Below are positions 47,970 to 55,696 of a stretch of DNA of 64,000 bases, piece after piece; the first letter of the stretch is position 1, and the number at the start of each line of letters is the position of its first letter. The stretch is from NCBI GenBank assembly GCA_963834015.1, contig CAWIAG010000002.1, forward strand, positions 1,550,001-1,614,000. Reading direction: 5' to 3'. Source of the DNA: FEN-1297 sp963834015 (GTDB taxonomy: Bacteria; Bacteroidota; Ignavibacteria; Ignavibacteriales; Ignavibacteriaceae). The notes under the pieces are model-generated. The model searched no databases and had not been told where the DNA came from. It saw only the letters and a list, made by a program, of their open reading frames with translations. The translations under genes and the position numbers were made by a program.

Positions 47970-48184
47970 TAGAGGCCAAGCCGGGAAATGACATGTTGGA
48001 TGTCTTCGCCTCTTTCTCCGTTAGCAACACTTTTCTTTTGGCGAATCAACCTTTTCCGAACATTTTCTTTAATTAACTTCCCTTCTTCGGGATCGCCTAA
48101 AATCTCAAATAGTTTTTGTTCAACAACCTTAGCGATTAACTCGGAGAATTCCTTTTTAGTCATATTTGCAATTGTTGTTTCCAT
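47969..48184 (-). CDS. RelB/Phd-like antitoxin
   Basis: Cognate antitoxin of the RelE/ParE toxin, coupled by TAATG. I chose the second Met (48184), as AAAGAG lies at a suitable distance upstream; the first Met at 48199 has no ribosome site. The protein (METTIANMTKKEFSELIAKV ... GERGEDIQHVISRLGL) is helical and charged. The last part was copied to 46198-46291. Confidence 0.8.
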   Translation of the reverse strand: METTIANMTKKEFSELIAKVVEQKLFEILGDPEEGKLIKENVRKRLIRQKKSVANGERGEDIQHVISRLGL

Positions 48185-48246
48185 AATGAACTCTTTCATC
48201 AGTATTAGTATTTAATTTAATGCCGACTGTCAGGCAATCTTTAGAA

Positions 48247-48289
48247 ATAATTTATAATTTAAAAATAGATAAAATTTTCCTCAAATGAA
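48247..48289. repeat. Direct repeat flanking the RelBE-type module, right copy
   Basis: Second copy of the 43-base direct repeat at 47591-47633, with one mismatch (C to T). Confidence 0.8.
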
Positions 48290-48299
48290 TTCCATGTAG

Positions 48300-48560
48300 G
48301 CGCTTTGCCCACCAGAAGCTTCCTGCCTATCTGGCTGGCATGCCTTTTCTCTCTCTTTCAAGAGAGGGGGAAAAAGGGGTTGGGTGATCTCTTTATCCCT
48401 GGGTTTACACCCAGGGCTACAAGCATTTCATCTCACATGGGGACAGGCCTCCCTCCAAAGGAGTCACTTCGTGAGGGATTTTATGGTTCCCAGATAGATA
48501 ATCTGGGCTACGAAATTTCATCCCTATGGGACGTTAATGCATCCGGTTTTGCAACCGGGC
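48300..48560. repeat. R1 mosaic repeat, copy 4, extends into rfbC
   Basis: Contains GGGTTTACACCCAGGG (near 48402), a CCCAGATAGATAATCTGGG hairpin near 48490 and a CCGGTTTTGCAACCGG hairpin near 48543. The last two overlap or abut the 3' end of rfbC. Frames on the plus strand across it are not genes. Confidence 0.7.
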
Positions 48561-49104
48561 ATATGAAATCATGTTCTATATCCTTAAACAATTTTGCAAG
48601 CTTATCTTTATCGGAAACAATTGGGTTGGTTACCATCCAGTCGATATTAAGATCGGGATCATTGTAAATGATGGCTCTTTCGTCGGGCTTGCTGTAAAAA
48701 TTGGAACACTTATAATGAAAGATTGCCTCCAAAGAAAGCACGGAAAAACCATGAGCAAAACCGCCCGGTATAAACAACTGCACGTGATTCTCTTCGGAAA
48801 GCTCAATTGAAAAATACTTGCCGAACGTTGGCGAGCCAAAACGGATATCCACTGCAACATCAAGCGCCCTTCCCTTAAGCACATCACAAAGCTTTGCCTG
48901 CACGCCGGCGCCTGCCTGGTAATGAAGCCCCCTTACAACACCCGCCGATGAATTTGAAATATTATCCTGGACGAAATTAATATCAATTCCGGCATCCGCA
49001 TATTTTTTATAATTATAATTTTCAAAAAAATAGCCGCGGCCGTCCTTAAACACATCCGGGTAAATAACCAGCAGCCCTTCAATCGGCGTCTTTTGTACTT
49101 TCAT
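48508..49104 (-). CDS. rfbC: dTDP-4-dehydrorhamnose 3,5-epimerase, C-terminal tail from a repeat
   Basis: Cupin epimerase of the dTDP-L-rhamnose pathway. Motifs: VVRGLHYQAGAGVQAKLCDV (catalytic His), LKGRALDVAVDIRFGSPTFG and FIPGGFAHGFSVLS. The normal end is around NPIVSDKDKLAKLFKDIEHD. The last 17 residues or so (CPVAKPDALTSHRDEIS) read straight through an R1 repeat hairpin, so the native stop has been lost and the repeat supplies a new tail and the TAG stop. The core should still fold. It is 39 bases from rfbA. Confidence 0.92.
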   Translation of the reverse strand: MKVQKTPIEGLLVIYPDVFKDGRGYFFENYNYKKYADAGIDINFVQDNISNSSAGVVRGLHYQAGAGVQAKLCDVLKGRALDVAVDIRFGSPTFGKYFSIELSEENHVQLFIPGGFAHGFSVLSLEAIFHYKCSNFYSKPDERAIIYNDPDLNIDWMVTNPIVSDKDKLAKLFKDIEHDFICPVAKPDALTSHRDEIS

Positions 49105-49143
49105 TCTCTCATTCCTGAATTCTGAAAATCGTTATAATGTAAA

Positions 49144-50007
49144 TTAAGAATCCTGCAATACTCTTTCCAGGTACTCCCTGTAAGAACATTTGGGGAAGGA
49201 ACTCACTAACTTCTCAAAAATATCACGGGTAATAAATTCCTTACGGAATGCAATCTCCTCAATACAGCCGACTTTAAGCCCCTGCCTTTGCTCAATTACG
49301 CCGAAAAAATTGGAGGCCTGCAGCAATGCTTCCGGCGTTCCCGTATCAAGCCATGCAACGCCCCTGCCGATTTTCTCCACCTTAAGCTCTCCTTTTTTCA
49401 GGTATTCCCTGTTCACATCGGTTATTTCCAGTTCACCGCGTGCAGAAGGCTTTAGATTTTTGGAGATTTTAATAACCCCGTTATTATAAATATAAATACC
49501 CGGCACGGCATAATTGGACTTTGGCTGTTCCGGTTTTTCTTCTATGGAAATTGCAGTCCCGTTTTTATCAAACTCCACAATACCGTAGCGCTGCGGATCG
49601 TTCACCTGGTATCCGAATATAGTAGCGCCTTTATTTTTATCCAGTGCATTATAGAAAAAGTTAAAAGCGCCGTAAAAAATATTATCGCCAAGAATAAGAG
49701 TAACATCATCGCCGCCGATAAACTTTTCACCAATAACAAAAGATTCCGCAATACCCCTTGGGGCTTCCTGCAATGCATACTGGATTGACAGTCCTAAATT
49801 GGAACCATCCCCGAATAATTGATTGTATAACGGCAGCGTGCTTTCATTGGAAATTATCAGTATTTCCTTTATTCCGCCAAGCATTAAAACCGAGAGAGGG
49901 TAGTAAATTAATGGCTTATCATAGATAACCACCAACTGTTTGCTGTACACCTTTGTTACCGGGAACAGCCTTGACCCTGATCCCCCTGCTAAAATAATAC
50001 CTTTCAT
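49144..50007 (-). CDS. rfbA: Glucose-1-phosphate thymidylyltransferase
   Basis: First enzyme of the dTDP-L-rhamnose pathway: dTTP plus glucose 1-phosphate gives dTDP-glucose. The nucleotide loop is ILAGGSGSRLFPVTKVYSKQ; LILGDNIFYGA and ITDVNREYLKKGELKVEKIG are diagnostic of RfbA/RmlA. At 287 residues it is full length. It forms an operon with rfbC; rfbB and rfbD are not in the window. Confidence 0.96.
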   Translation of the reverse strand: MKGIILAGGSGSRLFPVTKVYSKQLVVIYDKPLIYYPLSVLMLGGIKEILIISNESTLPLYNQLFGDGSNLGLSIQYALQEAPRGIAESFVIGEKFIGGDDVTLILGDNIFYGAFNFFYNALDKNKGATIFGYQVNDPQRYGIVEFDKNGTAISIEEKPEQPKSNYAVPGIYIYNNGVIKISKNLKPSARGELEITDVNREYLKKGELKVEKIGRGVAWLDTGTPEALLQASNFFGVIEQRQGLKVGCIEEIAFRKEFITRDIFEKLVSSFPKCSYREYLERVLQDS

Positions 50008-50037
50008 ATTTTACTCATAATTGTTATTTCGATAATA

Positions 50038-50139
50038 TGGATTTACACGAATTATGACGAATTTACATTAGTACGAATTCACACGAATTTGAGCCTGAGG
50101 CTCATCAGCCTTTGGCTGAAGGACGAATTGACACGAATG
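50038..50139. repeat. AATTCG repeat (family R2)
   Basis: Repeated units of ACGAATTTACA and ACGAATTCACACGAATTTGAG, ending in an GACGAATTGACACGAATG unit, with a TGAGGCTCATCAGCC palindrome inside. Related arrays occur in many gaps from 36.9 kb to 61.8 kb. Confidence 0.65.
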
Positions 50140-50140
50140 A

Positions 50141-50178
50141 AAAATGGAAACCGGAAACCGGAGACAGCAGACCGGATA
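50141..50178. repeat. GGAAACCGGAGAC repeat (family R5), copy 2
   Basis: GGAAACCGGAAACCGGAGAC, then AGCAGACCGG; a variant of the unit at 46303-46337. Confidence 0.5.
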
Positions 50179-50250
50179 ACAATATTTTGAATTCTATATA
50201 TTTAAAATATTATGTTGAATAATTGGGGATTATCAGACAATGCGTTTTAA

Positions 50251-50550
50251 TTATAAGGTTATTCTTGACTGCCAATACCAGGGCTTTCTATGCAAATGCG
50301 CAATAGCCCAAATAATTATAGTTTCACTATTTTCAATTGTAAAAAGTATTTTATAAGGAAATTTTGGAATATATGCTTTATGAATATTACCCGCTTCAAC
50401 TAAAAACCATTGCGGATTCTTTTTAATTATATTTATTTTTTCTATTACCGAAGTTTTAAATCGATTACCAAGATCTTTTGATTGAAGTTCGTACCATTCG
50501 GTAGCTTCATTAAATTCTTTATGTGCAAGCTCATGTATTTTAACCCGCAT
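50251..50550 (-). CDS. RelE/ParE-family toxin, second module
   Basis: Type II toxin of the RelE/ParE superfamily: MRVKIHELAHKEFNEATEWY, ELQSKDLGNRFKTSVIEKIN, and YKILFTIENSETIIIWAIAH followed by LHRKPWYWQSR, which is the common ParE-like ending. I chose the ATG at 50550, which overlaps the antitoxin stop by 11 bases; a TTG at 50565 is less likely. The antitoxin lies upstream on the same strand. Confidence 0.88.
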   Translation of the reverse strand: MRVKIHELAHKEFNEATEWYELQSKDLGNRFKTSVIEKINIIKKNPQWFLVEAGNIHKAYIPKFPYKILFTIENSETIIIWAIAHLHRKPWYWQSRITL

Positions 50551-50743
50551 GGTACAAGGCTTCAAAATCTAATAATTTTGAACGACCCTCATTTACAGCA
50601 TTCATCCGGTCTTTAACTTCGCTCACCCAAGCATTTCTAACCTCATCTTCTTCATGCTCTAAACTTGAAAGAATTAACTCGGCGAATGCTAACCTTTCAT
50701 TTGGGTTCATTTTTAAAGCCTTTTCAAATAGTTCTTCATCCAT
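50540..50743 (-). CDS. Addiction-module antitoxin (Unstab_antitox type)
   Basis: Short antitoxin (67 residues) of the Unstab_antitox family, with the hallmark MNPNERLAFAELILSSLEHE. It pairs with the RelE/ParE toxin at 50251-50550 and overlaps its start. It probably represses the module promoter as part of a toxin-antitoxin complex. Confidence 0.85.
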   Translation of the reverse strand: MDEELFEKALKMNPNERLAFAELILSSLEHEEDEVRNAWVSEVKDRMNAVNEGRSKLLDFEALYHAG

Positions 50744-50834
50744 AATATTTCCTCATAATACAAATTGCACAAATTACATTAGTACGAAATTAACTAATTT
50801 TTAATGAATATTCATTGCTAAGAATTCACGCGAA

Positions 50835-51092
50835 TTAACTATTTGCATATTTCCCTTCAACAGCCAAATCCCATGCAGTTTTTTCTTTTGTTCTTTTTAA
50901 AGGACTTTTATACTGTTCCAATATACCGGCAACTCTTTTCGTTTTTATCTTTTTTCCGGAGATAGTATTTTCATCAAGCATCTCTTGATCGGTTATTATT
51001 AAAATTTCAACGTCTTTGCCTTTAAACTTATCTAGATCATTAATCGTTATCGAAGAAGATTTTATTCTTTTTCGGATTCTTATTGCTTCCAT
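50835..51092 (-). CDS. Orphan antitoxin-like small protein
   Basis: An 85-residue protein: MEAIRIRKRIKSSSITINDL then FKGKDVEILIITDQ, a beta-strand pattern like that of VapB/DUF2281-like antitoxins (GKxVEIIIL). No toxin gene follows within the next hundred bases. The assignment to an antitoxin family is an inference from this pattern. Confidence 0.5.
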   Translation of the reverse strand: MEAIRIRKRIKSSSITINDLDKFKGKDVEILIITDQEMLDENTISGKKIKTKRVAGILEQYKSPLKRTKEKTAWDLAVEGKYANS

Positions 51093-52053
51093 TTTAATTA
51101 AACCTTTTTATTGAATCTTACATAAATTGAATTATAAAGTCAAGGGAAATAGCTGCGTGTGCTAAGTCCCTGATGAGACGCAATATGGGAATAATATTCA
51201 CTTTGTATATTTATTCATTAAAGATTAATTCTTACGCCGGATTTACAAACCTGCCGGGAGTAGGGCAAGGTTGCAACCTATCCTTACTCCATATAGTATA
51301 TAGACTTACAAGGATAAAAAAATTTGTTTAAAAATTATATGAATCGTCCGGAATGTTAACACAAAGCGGGCTTAAAATGTGCATTTTTTTTAGTTTAAGT
51401 TATTATAAATAAAGAAATTAACCCTGTCCATATCCCAAAAAAAGCTGTTTGTTAAGTTATTGAAAACAAAGAAGTTAATTTTTTGAGTAAACCGGCTCAT
51501 TTTTTGCATTTATATGCAGACCATTGATTTACACCCGGAGCAACAAGCATTTCATCTCCCAGAATTTTTTGACGCACAGATTGATAATCTGTGCTACGAG
51601 AATTGTTTCTACCTCCGAAGGATCCCCACCTAACGGCAAGCCTACGGGGATTTGAAGGCAATAAAACAAAAACCTTCGAGGCTTGGCCTCATCCTCGAAG
51701 GTTTAGGTCGATAAATAAGTTAGTGAAGTTAAATTATTTTGAAAATCTAAATCCAAATGTGAGGGTCACCTTTAAGGTGAACCTCACGAAATAAAACGCG
51801 AATGTAGTTGAGAATGATTCCGTATATATTTCAATACGTCAGTCAGGATGTCAATGAAACATTTATATTAATATACCGTGTAAATATTTTACCGGTATAT
51901 AAATTTTTACGGGTGCAAATGTAAATAATTTAAATTTGTTATTCTACTGATTTTTTTACCAGATAAATTCATCAATTCCTATTCGTAAAAATTCGTCCTA
52001 ATTCTTTTTATCCTAATCCGTGGCAATCCGTGAAATCCGTGTCTTAATTCGTA
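51093..52053. other. Long gene-free gap with R1, R2 and R3 elements and a strong hairpin
   Basis: 51093-51520 is AT-rich with no gene. 51525-51650 holds R1 pieces: TTACACCCGGAGCAACAAGC, CAGATTGATAATCTGTGC and GGATCCCCACC-GGGGATTTG. 51670-51704 is a 12-bp perfect hairpin AAACCTTCGAGG/CCTCGAAGGTTT. 51757-51789 is an R3 hairpin GTGAGGGTCACC/GGTGAACCTCAC. 51965-52060 is an R2 array (AATTCGTCCTAATTC, TCCGTGAAATCCGTGTC). The apparent plus-strand frame at 51591 is not a gene. Confidence 0.65.
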
Positions 52054-55000
52054 TTATACAAATTTGCAGATTGATTTAATGTAATCCGCAGAGCCGTCTC
52101 TCAGCCAGCCGTCTAGTTGAGCAGGTTCTTTTAACTGCTGCCCTCTCAGGCGCGGCACGGATAGGTACTGGCAATCGATAAAAGGCAGCGCTGTCATATC
52201 TCCCCACAACTTTTCAAACTGTGCAACAGGAAAAATATCCTCCTGCCCTTTGCCCCATCTTTTTTTAACGTCTTTTATAGTAATATACGTAGGCATTTTA
52301 GCCGCCATATTCCGGACGGATTCAAGTACTAACTTCTCATTCGCCAGATCATTCCTGCTTAAAGAAAACACCTCCAGAAGCTTATCAATATTTATCCATG
52401 ATGTAAGAGTATTATAATAACTCAAATCAAATTCAATTTCTTCCCTTGGCAAAGCAAGCCCTTCAACAAGCCGCAGATTCCCGTTAACCATTGCAAGTCC
52501 GCCGCCCCTGTCGTCAATCCGCTTTGTAATTACTTCCATTGTAAGCGTTTTGTTTTTAAGGATATGGAACCCCAGTATGGCAGGATCCAGGTTAGCGCCC
52601 AGCGTATCGATATTATGGGACATCAGGTATTTCAAACCTGGATTTTCTTCCAACATTTTAAGCAAGGTGCCGTTTATAAACATATTGGGTATTTCATACC
52701 AATGCCCTACCGGGTGCAAACACTGGTGTGCAAGATTATCAATATAGTCGGAGCCCTGCCCCATATTCTCAACCCAGTTGAACAAGGCGGCTCTTAAACT
52801 CTGCCGCACTTTCTGCGCCTGCTCATCCAGTATCTGCTGGGGCAGTTCCTCCCACAAATAACGGAGATCCCGTTTCATGGGTATCATTCGCAGACCGATA
52901 AATTTTCCTTGCGATAAATAAAGCCCGCCCGGATAATTATAATTCCTGTTTAACATTAATTTATGTTCAATAGGATTATGCGTTAAATAACTTGTAGTAA
53001 ATACATGCTGAATTTTTTTATCATACGCTTCAGCAGTTTTATTGCTTTTTGCCAGATGAATTTCTATAAAGCTCCTGTGCTTCCTGTCGAACTTGCAGAA
53101 TGGATTCAGCGCTTTTACAACGCCTGCGCCCTTCGTCCACCTGCTTCCAATGCCGCCTGCAAAACTCACAACAGCCGCTTCCCCCTTTTCCAAAGCCGTA
53201 ATGCCGGTGTTATTAAACAGTCCGTTGTTTATACCGGATATATCCGTTACGCTTCCTTCTTTAACATCCGTTATCTGGGTATTGATGGAAAGATTATTCT
53301 GCGCAAGCCCTATCCGCCCGTTTTTTAAATCGGAACGTATCTGTTCATGCTGAACGGGATCAAACCCGTACTGCTTTAACAAATTCTGCAGATTCTCTTT
53401 GCCGTCATTCTGCAAGACTTTCTGCGGCAGGATTATATCAAACAGCGAACTAAGCAGCCCGGAATAATTTGCATCACCGCGGGCTATGTAACTTAATTCC
53501 TCCAGCTCCGTTCTCTGCACCTTAGTAAGCTCATGGCTTTCCTTCTTTAAAAGCGCCGGAGTAATAATAGAATAATACCCGCCCGGCATAAGAGCTTTTT
53601 CATCCTCAAGCAATTCGCAGTAAGAGCCTTTTTCATTTATTTCAAAATCATAAACAACCGGTTCCATCGCAAACGGAACTGAATCCTTCAACTCATTCTT
53701 CAACCCGGACATAATTTTCCGTATATCAGCCTGCGCCTTCTTTTTAACCCCGGGATTAAACATAAAACCCATACCGCCGCCACTCATTCCGCCCATCATC
53801 CAGAACCCCCAGAAATCGCCGGCGTATTTCTCTTCAATTTTTTGGATCAGGCTTTCAGTAAACAAATTTGTTGCCCACGGAATTATCGTCTGCACAGGCC
53901 CGAAAAAATTCTTCTGTGTTAAATGCCCTAACGTTTTTATATCGCCGCTTTTTAGATTTTCAAGTATCAGGTCGAATATCTGCATAGCATCTTTTCTTCC
54001 CTGCCATTCAGCCTTTGATCTCAGCAAATACTTTTCAGTAACCATTTCAAGTATAGGTCCCACATCCTGCGCCATTCCGCCGTGCACCATAATAAGGCTG
54101 CTCTGCAGCAGCTCCCTTGTTTCCTTAGAAACATCATCAAATCCCAGCACCTTATGCCGGGGCAGAAGGCATCCGTTACTAACACCAAATTCCGGGTCGC
54201 CTTCAGCGGCCTCAACGCCTGTAATTAATTTCATACCCGGCCAAACGCCGCCGCTATCCTGCCAGCCTCCGCCGGAGCCTGCCAGCCACTCGCCGGATAT
54301 AGCGCGTGCGGCAACAATTCTCCTGTCTGCCTCTTCCAGCCCGCCGGTTAAATTTTTAATCTGTCCCGTAGCGCGCATACAGATTGAGATTAACGACGCA
54401 AGTAAATTTGTTGATACCGCCAGCCGTGAGCCTTTCGGAATATTGTTCACCTTGCTTACTATTTCAATCCCGCATCCCGGTTTAATTAAACGGGCAAGTA
54501 ATTGGGAAAGCGGCTGACCTGCGCCTTCAATACCGGGCGGAATAATTCCCGAAGCAATAACAGCGGCCTTCAACAAACCCAGGTAATCCTTGGCAAAATC
54601 AAAAACCTCATCTATAGTAGTAATTTCCGCAGTGGCATTCAGGTCAACGCAGGTAAGCTTAAGAACGGGCTTATCAATAATCCTGAAATAAGTTTCAATA
54701 GGCGGCTGCGGTTTTGTATTATTCCCATCGGCAAGCACTGATAAATTTACAGAAACATTTATAACGCGTGCCCCCAGTGGATAATCCATTCCAAGAAAGA
54801 ATATATCGCTCCATCCGCTGTGGGAAAGGTCCATGCGCACGGGGGTTTGTTCATGCAGGACAGGGAATAAATTTCCGGCAGAAATATTTTCAAACAATTC
54901 CTTCCTGATTCTTAAAGGATGGTCATCCGGGTGCCCTATCCTGAACATCCAGTTATTTCCCTTAATTGATTTTACGCTTTTCCTCACCTGGTCGGCCAGA

Positions 55001-55377
55001 GTCTGGAAGCCCAGGCTTTGATATGTTTTAGCCAGTGCGCTGGCTATCCCGTCGTTCAACCCGTTTTTAATAATTGAATTACGGAATACATCAATAGCCT
55101 CCGTATACCTTCTGTTTAAAAGATGGTCATAGCCCTCAAATGGAATCAGGCCTTTGGCTTTGATGCCTTTGCCGGGCAGATGAAACCTGTATATTGCATA
55201 AAGAAAAAACAAAGCCCGCACCCGTTCATACAGATTATCGTTTTCCCGCCAAAAAGTTTCAAGGGATTCGCATTCCTGCAATAAATCATCCAGAGATAAT
55301 TTTTTACAATAATCATCCAATGAAGTATTCCGTATATCCGGGTCATGGGAAAGTATTAATTCTGTTAATTTAGTCAT
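52054..55377 (-). CDS. GHMP (fucokinase-like) kinase fused to a UDPGP-type nucleotidyltransferase
   Basis: A 1107-residue cytoplasmic protein. Residues 1-175 are helical and unrecognised. Residues about 180-560 are a fucokinase-like GHMP kinase: RMDLSHSGWSDIFF (181), the ATP loop IPKGSRLAVST (313, with two Gly replaced), GSGGGWQDSGG (367) as in human fucokinase, and GGMSGGGMGFMF (529). Residues about 730-1000 look like a UTP:sugar-1-phosphate uridylyltransferase (SFAGGIGSRWTKGAGVVK, 738 area; HNIDTLGANLDPAILG, 921). The bifunctional FKP of Bacteroides has the opposite domain order. I infer a sugar-salvage enzyme that phosphorylates a free sugar and activates it to a nucleotide sugar; the substrate is unknown. 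The degenerate ATP loop may reduce kinase activity. Confidence 0.75.
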   Translation of the reverse strand: MTKLTELILSHDPDIRNTSLDDYCKKLSLDDLLQECESLETFWRENDNLYERVRALFFLYAIYRFHLPGKGIKAKGLIPFEGYDHLLNRRYTEAIDVFRNSIIKNGLNDGIASALAKTYQSLGFQTLADQVRKSVKSIKGNNWMFRIGHPDDHPLRIRKELFENISAGNLFPVLHEQTPVRMDLSHSGWSDIFFLGMDYPLGARVINVSVNLSVLADGNNTKPQPPIETYFRIIDKPVLKLTCVDLNATAEITTIDEVFDFAKDYLGLLKAAVIASGIIPPGIEGAGQPLSQLLARLIKPGCGIEIVSKVNNIPKGSRLAVSTNLLASLISICMRATGQIKNLTGGLEEADRRIVAARAISGEWLAGSGGGWQDSGGVWPGMKLITGVEAAEGDPEFGVSNGCLLPRHKVLGFDDVSKETRELLQSSLIMVHGGMAQDVGPILEMVTEKYLLRSKAEWQGRKDAMQIFDLILENLKSGDIKTLGHLTQKNFFGPVQTIIPWATNLFTESLIQKIEEKYAGDFWGFWMMGGMSGGGMGFMFNPGVKKKAQADIRKIMSGLKNELKDSVPFAMEPVVYDFEINEKGSYCELLEDEKALMPGGYYSIITPALLKKESHELTKVQRTELEELSYIARGDANYSGLLSSLFDIILPQKVLQNDGKENLQNLLKQYGFDPVQHEQIRSDLKNGRIGLAQNNLSINTQITDVKEGSVTDISGINNGLFNNTGITALEKGEAAVVSFAGGIGSRWTKGAGVVKALNPFCKFDRKHRSFIEIHLAKSNKTAEAYDKKIQHVFTTSYLTHNPIEHKLMLNRNYNYPGGLYLSQGKFIGLRMIPMKRDLRYLWEELPQQILDEQAQKVRQSLRAALFNWVENMGQGSDYIDNLAHQCLHPVGHWYEIPNMFINGTLLKMLEENPGLKYLMSHNIDTLGANLDPAILGFHILKNKTLTMEVITKRIDDRGGGLAMVNGNLRLVEGLALPREEIEFDLSYYNTLTSWINIDKLLEVFSLSRNDLANEKLVLESVRNMAAKMPTYITIKDVKKRWGKGQEDIFPVAQFEKLWGDMTALPFIDCQYLSVPRLRGQQLKEPAQLDGWLRDGSADYIKSICKFV

Positions 55378-55696
55378 ATAATTAATTTATTTGATCATCA
55401 TTTTTTTATTCCCGCCTTTACTTATTGCCGCTAAATCCCGACCCCCGGATTATTAATCTGGCCGTCCCAAAATCCCGGAGGGATGAAATATTTATAGCCC
55501 CGGGTGTCAACCCGGGGATGATGCCGTCCTTCGGGACGAAATCCCGTAGCTCAGATTATCAATCTGAGCGTCCCAAAATCCCGTTAGGGATGAAATGCTT
55601 GTAGCCCCGGGTATCAACCCGAACTACGGAATTTAATCCTACAGAATATGAGTAGAGACGGGGCATGCCTGCCCGGCCGAGGCAGCGGCCCCGTCT
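55378..55696. repeat. R1 mosaic repeat, copy 5, ending in a GAGACGGGGC hairpin
   Basis: Modules: ATTATTAATCTGGCCGT, AAATCCCGGAGGGATGAAAT, GCCCCGGGTGTCAACCCGGGG (split GCCCCGGGT and ACCCGGGG), CAGATTATCAATCTGAGC, and the AGTAGAGACGGGG/CCCCGTCTCTACT hairpin (55650-55702), whose right arm includes the stop codon of the GalU-like gene. No gene is seen here. Confidence 0.7.

Noticed and set aside
48305..48667. 120-residue plus-strand frame
   Set aside because: Made of R1 repeat and antisense of rfbC.
51160..51215. CTGATGAG near GTCC, reminiscent of a hammerhead ribozyme core
   Set aside because: The required GAAA and stem II pairing are missing, so it looks like chance.
51591..51794. 67-residue plus-strand frame
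   Set aside because: Made of R1/R3 repeat sequence and the strong hairpin at 51670; no start signal.
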